DNA of 23,676 nucleotides from JAAYJG01 sp964450305 (GCA_964450305.1 CAYVFB010000051.1:1-23676), one strand, 5' to 3'. Shown: positions 12,887-22,165, numbered from the stretch's first letter. Program-made: numbers and translations. The notes: a model not told the origin generated them from the letters alone.

Positions 12887-15800
12887 ATGACAAACTATAC
12901 GTTGATGTTTTCTGTTCTCTTTTTTGCGGTTTTTATAATCGCATTAATATTAGGCCTTTATGTTCTCCAGAATAACAGTAAAGCACCTGCTAATCGTTGC
13001 TTCTTTGCGATGATCCTTTCAGTATGCTTCTGGTCCTTAGGCTTTTCCCTTGCAGGGCCTGCTGCGAAGGTTGAAACCAGTGAAATCTGGCGAAGGTTTG
13101 CGGCGATTGGTTGGGGGACCCTATACGCCAACGTTCTTCATTTCTCACTCATTATCACCGGTAAAAAAAACGTACTCAAAAAATGGTGGATCTATTTATT
13201 GCTATATCTGCCCGCCGTATTGAATATACTCGCATTCGTCATCCCGGCGGGCCTTGCGAAGGATCCCTATCTGCTTGAGCTTACGGAGTTTGGATGGGTT
13301 AATATTGCCGGAACTTCTGCCTGGGATTGGCTTTTTTACATTTATTATGTTGTCTATAGTCTGGCAGCAATAATCCTGATACTGATTTGGGGAACAAAAT
13401 CAGCGGATAAAAGCATCCGGGTGCAATCGCGTATTATTTTCCTGTCCTTCATTTTGGCATTAGTGATCGGATCCATAACAGATGTGCTGTTAAACCTGAT
13501 AACAGCCAACCTGCCGCAAATGGCGCCCATCGTTATCATGATTCCAATCACAGCCGTTTATTACGCCATGAAAAAGTATGGATTCCTGGTTACTGAGCAG
13601 GTTGATAAAAACGAATTGATCCTCGACGATTCATCGACAGAGCAGATTCTGCGTTATATATCCATTGTTTTTTTTGTTGGAGCCGCCATCAGTATATTCT
13701 TTCAATTGTATTTTTTCGATAGTTTTTCATCACTCTCTGTCATTCTTTACGGCGTTTTTCTAATTGCAGCCGGAGTTCTGGCAGTATATTTATCCAAATC
13801 ATCCATTACGGCCTATAGCAAAGAAATTATTATTGCCATTGTTTTCGCGGCTCTCATCCCAATCATCACACTGCAATTTTTACAATTTGCCGGGATCACC
13901 GTTTGGGCTTTGGCGTTTGTGATGATGATCATCAGCCTGGTTTTCAACAAGCGTTTGATTCTTACCGCTGTTGTAACCTCTTCAATTTTTACACAGATTC
14001 TGCTTTGGGTTATCTTGCCACAAAATGTCGTTCAGGTAACCAAAACGGACTATATTACTCGCATTGTGCTGCTGTTCACATCGTTGTTTGTTGCAATTTA
14101 TGTGAATAGATTATATGTTCAGCGATTGAAGGAAAATGTCCATCAAACTGCTTTTCAACGGCTTGTCTCTGAAATTTCCTATCATTTTGTCAGGGTCGAT
14201 CAGGACAATCTCGAAGATCGGTTGAAGCTGATGCTTCAAAGAGCCGGCTTATTGACCCAATGCGATAAAGCCTGTCTGGTCCTGTTCCAGGAGGAGAAAA
14301 CCATCAAACACAATTACGAGTGGCATAAAGACAACGATAACAAGCTTTTAATGGATATACCACCGGACATGCTGACACTATGGATTCAATTGCTCAGAGA
14401 CGATAAACCCATCGTGCTTGAAGATAAGTGGAAAGTATCGTCGGATGATATACGGCAGAAAATTGTATGCAAGGAAGTCAGAGCTTTTGTCGCAATGCCG
14501 GTTAAAAAGCAGGATGAACTGCTCGGCTTTTTGGGGTTTTGCTCAAGAAAGCCGATGAACCATTGGAATATGCGATTACCGGATGAGCTTGGCATTATTG
14601 CCAACATTACAGCGGATGCACTAATCAAGGTGAGCGCGGATGATGAAATCCGATTTATGGCATATTATGACCAAATCACAAAGCTTCCGAACCGTTTCCT
14701 GCTGACGGAAAGGATGAATCAGGCCACCAGCCTTTCTGTCAGGTCAGAGCAGATTCTCTGTGTCGTATTTATCGCGCTGGATTCCCTGAAACTGGTTAAT
14801 AACTCGATGGGCCATGAGCAGGGGGATCTGCTGCTGGTCGCAATTGCTGACAGCCTGAGAAAGCACGTCCGATCTTCCGATACGGTTGCACGAGTCGGTT
14901 CGGAAGAGTTTGCCATTCTGCTGCATAATGTCAATCATGTCCAAAATGTTGTCAGAATTGTGAAGAGCATTCTGGATATCTTTCAGTCCCCCTTTGTTGT
15001 TAAAGGCCAGGAGTTTTTTGTGACAGCCAATGCCGGGGCTGCATTGTTCCCCCAGGATGGAAATAATGCGCAGGAACTTCTGAAAAATGCGGATATCGCA
15101 GCCTACAAAGCAAAGAAAACAGGTAAAAATCAATTCGCGCTATGTTCTGAGGAGATGAAGGCGGAAGCGGTTGAACAACTGAAATTGACAAATCTGCTTT
15201 ACAGGGCACTGGAACGGGAGCAGCTGCTTGTTTACTATCAACCGCAGATCGATATCCAAACAGGCCATCTGATTGGGCTTGAGGCCCTGCTGAGATGGAA
15301 TCTGCCTGGTACCGGCCTGATATCACCGGGTAAGTTTATCCCGCTTGCAGAGCGTTCGGGGCTAATCAATCCCATTGGAGAATGGGTTCTTCGAACTGCC
15401 TGTCATCAAAACAAAAAATGGCAGGATATGGGTTTCCCGGTGCAAATGGGGGTTAATCTATCCTTAATCCAATTACGAAATCCAAATTTGATCAGTATTC
15501 TGGCGGGTGTTTTAAAGGAAACCGGTCTTCAGCCCCAATCCCTTGAATTGGAGATCACTGAGAGCATTGCGAATGATCCGTCCAATAATTTAATGGGTAT
15601 TCTGGAAAAAATCAAAATGCTTGGTGTAAAGATCAGCATCGATGATTTCGGTACGGAATATTCCTCCCTCAGCCGCCTGAAAAGCTTACCGATCGACCGC
15701 ATAAAAATTGATATACAGTTTATCCGTGATTTGGAGATTGGTGAAAAGGACAAGGCCATTGTAGCGATTATCATTAATCTGGCAAAAAGCCTTGGATTAA

Positions 15801-15943
15801 AGGTCATTGCAGAGGGTGTTGAAACCGAAAAACAGCTCGAATTCCTGAAGCAAAAAGGGTGCGATGAGGCGCAGGGCTATTATTATTATAAGCCAATGCC
15901 GGTCGATGATGTTGATAAACTACTGAAAACTGTTTTGCAGTAA
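12887..15943 (+). CDS. Membrane GAF-GGDEF-EAL protein, probable c-di-GMP phosphodiesterase (1018 aa)
   Basis: ATG follows AAAGAGG. Residues 1-235 form about seven membrane helices resembling the 7TM sensor of some histidine kinases, and 255-410 form a second set of about five. A GAF-like domain follows (about 420-580), then GGDEF (about 590-755) and EAL (about 770-1015). The cyclase domain is degenerate: GSEEF at 671-675, and A630 where the first metal-binding Asp of the FxDxDxFK motif belongs. The EAL domain keeps its key residues: E799 (EALL), N857, E889 and E892, D919-D920, K940, E976, Q997. Loop 6 reads DDFGTEYSSL instead of DDFGTGYSSL. It most likely hydrolyses c-di-GMP to pGpG in response to a membrane or GAF signal, with GGDEF perhaps as a GTP-sensing regulator. 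Confidence 0.92.
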   Translation: MTNYTLMFSVLFFAVFIIALILGLYVLQNNSKAPANRCFFAMILSVCFWSLGFSLAGPAAKVETSEIWRRFAAIGWGTLYANVLHFSLIITGKKNVLKKWWIYLLLYLPAVLNILAFVIPAGLAKDPYLLELTEFGWVNIAGTSAWDWLFYIYYVVYSLAAIILILIWGTKSADKSIRVQSRIIFLSFILALVIGSITDVLLNLITANLPQMAPIVIMIPITAVYYAMKKYGFLVTEQVDKNELILDDSSTEQILRYISIVFFVGAAISIFFQLYFFDSFSSLSVILYGVFLIAAGVLAVYLSKSSITAYSKEIIIAIVFAALIPIITLQFLQFAGITVWALAFVMMIISLVFNKRLILTAVVTSSIFTQILLWVILPQNVVQVTKTDYITRIVLLFTSLFVAIYVNRLYVQRLKENVHQTAFQRLVSEISYHFVRVDQDNLEDRLKLMLQRAGLLTQCDKACLVLFQEEKTIKHNYEWHKDNDNKLLMDIPPDMLTLWIQLLRDDKPIVLEDKWKVSSDDIRQKIVCKEVRAFVAMPVKKQDELLGFLGFCSRKPMNHWNMRLPDELGIIANITADALIKVSADDEIRFMAYYDQITKLPNRFLLTERMNQATSLSVRSEQILCVVFIALDSLKLVNNSMGHEQGDLLLVAIADSLRKHVRSSDTVARVGSEEFAILLHNVNHVQNVVRIVKSILDIFQSPFVVKGQEFFVTANAGAALFPQDGNNAQELLKNADIAAYKAKKTGKNQFALCSEEMKAEAVEQLKLTNLLYRALEREQLLVYYQPQIDIQTGHLIGLEALLRWNLPGTGLISPGKFIPLAERSGLINPIGEWVLRTACHQNKKWQDMGFPVQMGVNLSLIQLRNPNLISILAGVLKETGLQPQSLELEITESIANDPSNNLMGILEKIKMLGVKISIDDFGTEYSSLSRLKSLPIDRIKIDIQFIRDLEIGEKDKAIVAIIINLAKSLGLKVIAEGVETEKQLEFLKQKGCDEAQGYYYYKPMPVDDVDKLLKTVLQ

Positions 15944-16066
15944 ACCGGGTGGATTCAGCTGTGATGAAGGCTATTTCGTAACTCTGCCATGAACAATTTT
16001 CACCGTAATGGCTGGTGCATCAGTTCGAGGCAGGGATTGATTCCTTTCCTTGTTCTATCATCACAT

Positions 16067-16094
16067 AAAAGACCTCCATTTCTGGAGGTCTTTT
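16067..16094. terminator. Bidirectional terminator between convergent genes
   Basis: AAAAGACCTCCA (16067-16078) and TGGAGGTCTTTT (16083-16094) form a 12-bp perfect stem with loop TTTC. T runs on both strands serve the EAL gene (plus) and the 1253-aa gene (minus). Confidence 0.9.
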
Positions 16095-16120
16095 ACTATA
16101 AACTGTTACAGCTCAATGTG

Positions 16121-19100
16121 TTACGCGGGGGTTCCCCCTCCGCCGAGCAGGCTTTTGATGAATCCGATAACTGACGTAGCGGTAAGGTCCCAGAGTTCTG
16201 CTGCTGTAGAAACCGCTTTCTTTCCAAGCTCGCTGTCTGCATCCTTGGAGTATCCTGTCTTATTCACCAGTTTGGCGGCAGAGCTGTTTGCCTTCGCTTT
16301 ATCGAGCGCATCATTCATGAACGCAACCATCACGGCTTTGACCGTCATATCCTGCACAGCCGCCTTGACCCCGCTGACAACCCCGGCAGGGTTGCCCGAA
16401 TCATCCTGGTCATAGGTGATATGGTACCAGCAACGATAGATAAAGTAGCAGCTGAACCAGATGGCGGCTTTCTTTTTGAAATTCGGATCATCTGGTTCGG
16501 GCGGATCAAAGAAGTTGTCGATCATGCCGATCATCTGAGTCAGCCGGTTGTTGAAGAATTCCTTGAATCCTTCAAAGGTGAGTTTATCGTTGGAATACAG
16601 TTCCACAATTTCCAGAATGGAATCCTTGGCCTGGCCGATCAGGATGGAGGCAAAGGGGCCTCCGATGGGGGCGAGAGCCATATCCAGGGCGATATCCCCG
16701 ATGTTTTTAGCAAACTCCAACGCGACGATGGCAGTGTCTGCATATGCAGCACTGGACAGGTAGCTGTCCCGCTTTTGCAGGATCTGATTTTCAGCGGACT
16801 TCCATACCTGTTTGCGGTATGCCTGATAATCCTCAATGCCGAATTTGCCCCAGGTTTGTTTGCATTGTTTCAGTCGTTTTTCCCTAAGCTCGCCTTCCAT
16901 ATAGGTTTCGATGATATACAGGCAGTTCTCATATTCCTGCTTCAGATCATGGGAATACTGCACCAGGTCGGGCATGAGCTTCATAGTCGTTTGATAGGTT
17001 AGCTCACCGGCTTTTACTGTTAAATCAATATCAGCGGGATTTTCAGAGGGGAAGGGCTTCTTCGCGGTGAACAGGTAGTTCGTTACCCGATCCGAAGCCG
17101 ATTCCGAATCGATTTCCCATGAGATTCCGATGGTCTTGTACAGTTCCTTTTTATCATCAACCGAAATTTCAACTTCACCCGCGGGCTTCACATCCAGGAT
17201 TTGTTCCGGATCATTCCAAACCCCGATGGAAAAACCGATGGGGGTATTCGCCATCTCTTTTTTCTCGCGGTTAATGTACCGGGCATGGATTTCCTTGTCT
17301 CTGCCATGCCATTCAGGTATAAGCCCTTCATAGCATACAATCACTTCTATGGCTGAGCGCACATACTCATTCTGATCGCTTTGGGCGGTAAGCTCTACCC
17401 GGAAAGTCTCGAATAACTTTTCAAGATTCTCAGGCTTCGATGCCTTATCGGTGGCAATGATTTGGTAATTATTTTTCTTGCCTGCTTCCAGTCGGAGGTC
17501 AATAAAGTCATTGCCCGTGGTCTGTAGTTGAACAGTCGGAGTGGCCATGAAATCCTTTGGAATACAGGGAAGCATAAATTCACGTCCGCTGCCGGCCAAA
17601 ACATACAGCTGGTTGTTATGTTTACTCATGTACTCAATATACGGGTCACCGACCAGGCGGAAGGTAACATTGTTCTGGAAGGAACCACCCTCGCCGGTGA
17701 ATTTGAAGCATACGACACCTTCCTCTGGGTTACCGGTATTCAAGGCGGATTCAGCTTCGACAAAAGCGCCCATATATTCCCCTGAGATCTGCTGATCCCG
17801 TACCTTTACAAAGCTTGTGCCCGGGAAGATCTCAATGCGTGCAGTCAGGTCTGTTCGGTTGATTTCGGTTCCCTCAGGGGTAATCTCTACCATCCGTGCA
17901 TACACGGGAACAGCGGGTGCATTATATCGGATTGCATTGCCAAAATCCTTGTATAGCGACATTTTATAGGTGCTTCCTTTTTCATCTGCAGTGTCGCTGC
18001 CGGCAGCCGATGCTCCTGCAGCGCCCAGAGTCGTCATAAGTCCCAAAGCGCTGATCACAATAGCCGCAGGTACGGAAAAATCGGTTTCACCAGGCCCTTC
18101 TGATGCATCAGTATTCAACACCATGTTATTCACACCATATTTCCATTCATACAGATAATAGATGTGAGCAGTGGTCATATCATCTTCTTCGTTGGTGTGA
18201 GCGATGTTTTTGTAATCGTGTGAATATGTGTTGAAACCGACGATCAGTTCGATTCCCATGATCTCCCCGTTGGTCAGACCATAGGGGACGAAACCGGAAA
18301 CCTTCATCTGTTTTGTCGTGGTTTTCTCATCTACGTCCAACTGGGCATTGGTGATTCGCGCACCAACCCGGACGTTCTTGCTGATTTCCTTTCCCTCATA
18401 AACGTTCATCCAGCCATACATCAAATAGTTCGTATAATCAAAATACTCAATATAACTGTCCTGCACATCAAAATTCACCTGCAGCTCAAGTTCCTGATTT
18501 TCACGAAGATATTTCGGTGGTTTGTCAAAGGTGATTTTCGTTTTAAAGAACTCACCGGCATAATAGTGGATGGGCACATACTCTCCGTCTTCCAGTTCAA
18601 CGATGTCGGAGATGTACTCCTCACCGGTGTAGCGGAACTCGTGTTCATAGGAAGAATCGGTGATCTTAACCTTTTCCACGGTCAAATCATTCGGATTGTC
18701 GGCGTAATAGGCGCTTAACCCATCGCTTTTATCATCGATGATGACCTCCTTCAGGGTCCATGTACCAGCCCATTCATCATCGTTTTTTCCGGCTGAGGCA
18801 GCCAGGGGGAACAGGAGTGTCAGTGCGTATGCCAACAATAGGAGGGATGCGGCAACTTGCTTTTTGTTGCCCCTTGAAACGATTTTCAGAATGATTCCAG
18901 CCAGGATTGCAGCTGCGCCTACGCAGTAAGGCAGGTATACAAAGGGGATGTTGCAAAGTGCAACAGAAAGAAACAAACCTATGGCCATACCGGAGGTAAT
19001 GCGATTTAACAGGGATGGATCGATTGCTTTCGCACCATTTACTTTTTTTGCGGTAAGGGAGGCGGCCAGGCTTCTGAAAAAGCCTGATTCCCGACCAAGG

Positions 19101-19882
19101 GAACGAAGCATCAGGAGAAAGGCAGCAATCCCCGCCATGCTATTCCAAATCGTTGCAAGACCGGAGATGAAGTTAAACAGAATCAGCCCCAGGCCAATGC
19201 TGACGATCAAAGAAGCAAGTTCGCTGGGATTTTTAGATTTCAGCGATGAAAAAAGCATCTTAAAGCCCTTCCCATAGCCTTTCAGGGCATTTCTACCAGA
19301 AAAAAGTGAAAGAAAAAAGGTTGCAAAGATTCCTTTTCCGACAATGCCCCCAAATGCGCGCAGGATGTCATTGGTGAAGCCACCCTGGGCGAAAGTGAGT
19401 GCGGATAGTATCTTCACTGGAAGGGGATTGAAACCAAGCTTTGGAAGAAGCATCAGCACGATCCAAATCACCCCGAGAACCAGCGCGGATATCAGGCGCT
19501 TCTTATCCTGAAATACGGTTTTCAGGTTCCTGATGATCCGCTGAAACCCGTCAATAATACATTTAACGGGGCTGAGAACGGTGAGAGATTTCCCGAAAGG
19601 ATTAAGACTATTTACAAAGCTAATTTCTCCGGCGGAAGCATCTGCGATTATGTTGTTTACCATGACCGGATTGACATTAGGGATTTCTTTCGCCTTCGGT
19701 TTGTCCTTTTTCGGAGCCTTTTCTGTGCTTAACACCGTAGATGTATTCTCTTGTTGTTTGGTTGGCGGATTGGGGGAAGATTCATTCACTGGGTTTGATT
19801 GGAGCGTTTTTGCTCCGCAGGAGGGGCAGAATTGACTGTTTTCATTCAGGGAAACCCCGCAATCACCACAAAACTTTTTCAT
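16121..19882 (-). CDS. Zinc-ribbon multi-pass membrane protein with a large exported region, unknown function (1253 aa)
   Basis: ATG follows AAGGAGG. Residues 1-25 are a zinc ribbon (C5xxC8, C19xxC22). A Pro/Lys/Ser-rich linker runs to about 70. Membrane segments lie near 130-150, 180-195, 222-260, 297-336 and 342-362, the last ending AASAG like a signal-peptidase site. From 366 a beta-rich region begins with NDDEWAGTWTLKEVIIDD. Another hydrophobic stretch (PAAIVISALGLMTTLGAAGA) occurs at about 610-630. Ig-like beta segments follow, then a helical region (about 1000-1250) with YGxWF-type aromatic clusters and a GGGGTPA tail. No enzyme motif or named family is recognised. It is a lone gene with its own terminator and probably its own promoter, convergent to the EAL gene. 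A surface or envelope-stress role is only a guess. Confidence 0.85.
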   Translation of the reverse strand: MKKFCGDCGVSLNENSQFCPSCGAKTLQSNPVNESSPNPPTKQQENTSTVLSTEKAPKKDKPKAKEIPNVNPVMVNNIIADASAGEISFVNSLNPFGKSLTVLSPVKCIIDGFQRIIRNLKTVFQDKKRLISALVLGVIWIVLMLLPKLGFNPLPVKILSALTFAQGGFTNDILRAFGGIVGKGIFATFFLSLFSGRNALKGYGKGFKMLFSSLKSKNPSELASLIVSIGLGLILFNFISGLATIWNSMAGIAAFLLMLRSLGRESGFFRSLAASLTAKKVNGAKAIDPSLLNRITSGMAIGLFLSVALCNIPFVYLPYCVGAAAILAGIILKIVSRGNKKQVAASLLLLAYALTLLFPLAASAGKNDDEWAGTWTLKEVIIDDKSDGLSAYYADNPNDLTVEKVKITDSSYEHEFRYTGEEYISDIVELEDGEYVPIHYYAGEFFKTKITFDKPPKYLRENQELELQVNFDVQDSYIEYFDYTNYLMYGWMNVYEGKEISKNVRVGARITNAQLDVDEKTTTKQMKVSGFVPYGLTNGEIMGIELIVGFNTYSHDYKNIAHTNEEDDMTTAHIYYLYEWKYGVNNMVLNTDASEGPGETDFSVPAAIVISALGLMTTLGAAGASAAGSDTADEKGSTYKMSLYKDFGNAIRYNAPAVPVYARMVEITPEGTEINRTDLTARIEIFPGTSFVKVRDQQISGEYMGAFVEAESALNTGNPEEGVVCFKFTGEGGSFQNNVTFRLVGDPYIEYMSKHNNQLYVLAGSGREFMLPCIPKDFMATPTVQLQTTGNDFIDLRLEAGKKNNYQIIATDKASKPENLEKLFETFRVELTAQSDQNEYVRSAIEVIVCYEGLIPEWHGRDKEIHARYINREKKEMANTPIGFSIGVWNDPEQILDVKPAGEVEISVDDKKELYKTIGISWEIDSESASDRVTNYLFTAKKPFPSENPADIDLTVKAGELTYQTTMKLMPDLVQYSHDLKQEYENCLYIIETYMEGELREKRLKQCKQTWGKFGIEDYQAYRKQVWKSAENQILQKRDSYLSSAAYADTAIVALEFAKNIGDIALDMALAPIGGPFASILIGQAKDSILEIVELYSNDKLTFEGFKEFFNNRLTQMIGMIDNFFDPPEPDDPNFKKKAAIWFSCYFIYRCWYHITYDQDDSGNPAGVVSGVKAAVQDMTVKAVMVAFMNDALDKAKANSSAAKLVNKTGYSKDADSELGKKAVSTAAELWDLTATSVIGFIKSLLGGGGTPA

Positions 19883-19922
19883 TGCTATGCCTCCTTATCT
19901 GCAAAATCAGTTGATGGCATAT

Positions 19923-19936
19923 GGCAGCATGCTGCC
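19923..19936. promoter_or_regulatory. 14-bp palindrome upstream of the 1253-aa gene, possible operator
   Basis: GGCAGCATGCTGCC is a perfect palindrome about 40 bases before the minus-strand start. TAATAT-like -10 sequences occur further upstream on that strand (near 19970-19980), so the palindrome would lie in the early transcribed leader. The rest of 19883-20169 shows no gene. Confidence 0.35.
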
Positions 19937-20169
19937 TGGAAACTTGAACGGGATCGGGTGAAACAGATGATTAAAATATTACAACCCTTAAAGTGAATAG
20001 AAAATAGGGAATGCCTTCTTTTCACAAACCATATTATGATTTGATTAATGTCAAAAAGAAGGAAGGATTCAGCTTTAAGGTGCATTCGATATTCTGTCAG
20101 GTATTATAGTGCTTATATTCAGTTTACCATATAACATCATTTCCAGTCAAACAAGGAAACAAAAGGGTA

Positions 20170-20235
20170 GGAACACAGGGGGACGGTTCTTCTGTGTTTG
20201 GAACGAACACAGAAGAACCGTCCCCCTGTGTTTCC
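20170..20235. repeat. REP-like palindrome with a 27-bp perfect stem
   Basis: Bases 20172-20198 are the exact reverse complement of 20206-20232, with a 7-nt loop (TGGAACG). The flanking GG/TTCC extends the stem past a one-base bulge. The core GGGGGACGGTTCTTCTGTG is of the kind repeated in many Bacillota genomes, often near REP-associated (IS200-like) transposases; that recollection cannot be tested here. No transposase is present, so this would be a solitary copy. Confidence 0.75.
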
Positions 20236-20262
20236 AAAAAAGAGGGCGAAGCCCTCTTTTTT
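20236..20262. terminator. Strong bidirectional terminator beside ilvE
   Basis: AAAAAAGAGGGC (20236-20247) and GCCCTCTTTTTT (20251-20262) form a 12-bp perfect stem with a GAA loop and T runs on both strands. It lies about 70 bases past the ilvE stop on the minus strand and touches the REP-like palindrome. Confidence 0.85.
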
Positions 20263-20333
20263 GGAATTGTGATGAACGGTTGAACTCTAACAGTCATGAG
20301 ATATCTAAAACGCAAAGTGCTTATGAACAGGGT

Positions 20334-21395
20334 TTAAACACGGACAATCCAGTTCATGGTATCGGGAAGCTTTCCATACTGAATGCCGGTCATGGTGTCA
20401 TAGAGCCGCTGTGAAACAGCACCGGTTTTTCCATCCCCGATTTGAATGGATTCTCCATTCCAGTTTAATTCACCTACCGGGGAGATGACTGCTGCGGTGC
20501 CTGTGCCGAAGACTTCCTTCAGAAGGCCCTTTTCATGGGCTTCATAAATTTCCTGTATGGTGATGCGGCGTTCATTGGTTTCATAACCCCAGGATTTCAG
20601 CAGATCCACCGAAGATTTTCTGGTAATGCCCGGAAGAATGCTTCCGGTAAGCTTCGGAGTGACCACTTCATTTCCGATGATGAAGAACACGTTCATCGTA
20701 CCGACTTCCTCAATATATTTTTTTTCAACGCCATCCAACCAAAGAACCTGTGTGTAACCCTTTTCTTTGGCCTCAACCTGTGCTTTCAGGCTGGCAGCGT
20801 AATTTGCGGCGGCTTTTGCTTCCCCAAGCCCGCCGATAACGGCACGCACATAATTGGATTCCACATATATTTTCACCGGATTAATGCCTTCCTTGTAATA
20901 GGCACCAACAGGCCCGGTGATGATCACAAAGCTGTAAGTGTTTGAAGGACGAACCCCCAGATGAGCGTCGGTAGCAAAGATGAACGGACGGATGTACAGG
21001 GATGTGCCTTCCTCTTCGGGAATCCAGTCCCTGTCGAGCTCAACCAGGGTTTTAATAGCTTCCAAACCAAACTCTTCATCGATGGGAGGAATGCACATTC
21101 TAACACAGGATGCGTTCAAACGGCGGATGTTTTCGATGGGGCGAAACAAATTAACCTTCTTGTCGGCGGTTTTGTATGCCTTCAACCCCTCAAAAATGCT
21201 CTGACCATAATGCAGTGTCATATTCGATGGAGCAATTTTTATCTCCTGGTAGGGGATGATCCGTGCATCATGCCATCCTTTTTCGGTGGAATAGTCGCAA
21301 ATAAACATGTGATCGGAAAAGGTGTTTCCAAATACCAGATGTTCGCTTGCAGGCTTTTGCTTTGGGTTTTGGTTTCTTTCAATGGTGATTTTCAA
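20334..21395 (-). CDS. ilvE: Branched-chain amino acid aminotransferase (353 aa)
   Basis: The start is TTG, immediately after an in-frame TGA and 10 nt from AAAGGAG, which fixes it. The protein is a fold-type IV PLP aminotransferase of the longer (about 350-residue) BCAT class. Visible motifs are HYGQSIFEGLKAYK (62-75), the PLP lysine K194 in GEAKAAANYAASLKA, QVLWLDGVEKKYIEEVGTMN (216-235) and FGTGTAAVISPVGEL near 300. It transfers the amino group between glutamate and the 2-oxo acids of valine, leucine and isoleucine, the last step of their synthesis, in the cytosol. It stands alone, divergent from yqeG. No T-box-like leader was recognised. Confidence 0.95.
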   Translation of the reverse strand: MKITIERNQNPKQKPASEHLVFGNTFSDHMFICDYSTEKGWHDARIIPYQEIKIAPSNMTLHYGQSIFEGLKAYKTADKKVNLFRPIENIRRLNASCVRMCIPPIDEEFGLEAIKTLVELDRDWIPEEEGTSLYIRPFIFATDAHLGVRPSNTYSFVIITGPVGAYYKEGINPVKIYVESNYVRAVIGGLGEAKAAANYAASLKAQVEAKEKGYTQVLWLDGVEKKYIEEVGTMNVFFIIGNEVVTPKLTGSILPGITRKSSVDLLKSWGYETNERRITIQEIYEAHEKGLLKEVFGTGTAAVISPVGELNWNGESIQIGDGKTGAVSQRLYDTMTGIQYGKLPDTMNWIVRV

Positions 21396-21453
21396 TCAAG
21401 CCACACTCCTTTATCTGAATTCATAACCTTGCGTAAAATGGAGAAACCTATAG

Positions 21454-21485
21454 GATGATTTTGCTGCATTCACAGGAAAATCATC
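21454..21485. promoter_or_regulatory. Inverted repeat in the ilvE-yqeG divergent region
   Basis: GATGATTTT (21454-21462) and AAAATCATC (21477-21485) are perfect 9-bp inverted repeats 14 bp apart. No T run follows on the ilvE side, so an operator or leader hairpin is more likely than a terminator. Confidence 0.4.
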
Positions 21486-21534
21486 GAATTATTAAGGTAT
21501 TTTATCACACTGGATCGGCACTGTAAACAAATTC

Positions 21535-21563
21535 TTGCACAGAGTTTCGAAGTTTGGTATGAT
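21535..21563 (+). promoter_or_regulatory. Sigma-A promoter of yqeG
   Basis: TTGCAC (21535-21540) and TATGAT (21558-21563) are exactly 17 bp apart, 24 bases before the yqeG start. Confidence 0.75.
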
Positions 21564-21587
21564 AGCCGAAAGGAGACAGGGAATATT

Positions 21588-22079
21588 ATGGGGAAGGGTC
21601 TGCAACCGGATCTGTTTGTAAAATCGATTTTCACGATGGATGTTGATTGGTTGATTGAACGCGGGATCAAAGGTGTTCTTCTGGACATAGACAATACGCT
21701 TATTACGCACAAACAAAAGATCCCGGATGAAAAAGTGATAGAGCTGATCGCGTTCTTAAAAAAAAATGGCATCCAGACCGCAATTGTGTCAAACGCGACC
21801 AAAAGAAGGGTGGACGTCTTTAATGAGAAGCTTGGGCTGTATGCCCGATATCGTGCGTTTAAACCGTCCAATAGGGGTTTTTTGAAAGCCATGACCCAAC
21901 TGAAGCTCATTCCAGAGGAAACCGCCGTCATCGGGGATCAGTTGTTTACCGATGTTCGTGGTGGGAACAGGCTGGGCTTAACCACCGTCCTGGTAGAGCC
22001 GCTTGATGTGAACGAGCCCTTCACCATACGGCTCAAGCGCATCTTTGAAAAGATGTTTGTAAAGCAAAAGCCAATATAA
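21588..22079 (+). CDS. yqeG: YqeG-family HAD-type phosphatase (163 aa)
   Basis: ATG follows GAAAGGAG with a long (about 12-nt) spacer. HAD motifs are complete: motif I LLDIDNTL with D33 and D35, motif II VSNA (67-70), K92, and motif III GDQLFTD with D117 and D122. Length and the LFVKSIFTMDVDWL opening match the YqeG family (HAD subfamily IIIA) found across Bacillota, often near shikimate or ribosome-assembly genes. Substrate is uncertain; phosphatidylglycerophosphate-phosphatase-like relatives exist in this subfamily. It is preceded by its own promoter and followed by a comFB-like gene with a separate promoter. Confidence 0.92.
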   Translation: MGKGLQPDLFVKSIFTMDVDWLIERGIKGVLLDIDNTLITHKQKIPDEKVIELIAFLKKNGIQTAIVSNATKRRVDVFNEKLGLYARYRAFKPSNRGFLKAMTQLKLIPEETAVIGDQLFTDVRGGNRLGLTTVLVEPLDVNEPFTIRLKRIFEKMFVKQKPI

Positions 22080-22094
22080 AAACGAAATGATCTG

Positions 22095-22124
22095 TTTCAC
22101 ATTTGAAAAATGTTGTTATATAAT
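22095..22124 (+). promoter_or_regulatory. Putative promoter of the ComFB-family gene
   Basis: TTTCAC (22095-22100) and TATAAT (22119-22124) are 18 bp apart, about 40 bases before the start codon. The -10 is consensus; the -35 is weak. Confidence 0.5.
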
Positions 22125-22165
22125 GTTAAGGACAGGCAAAATGGCTGTATTGGGAGGTTAGTGGA

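Noticed and set aside
16421..17002. 193-residue plus-strand frame opposite the large membrane protein
   Set aside because: It is the antisense shadow of a well-supported gene and has no ribosome binding site.
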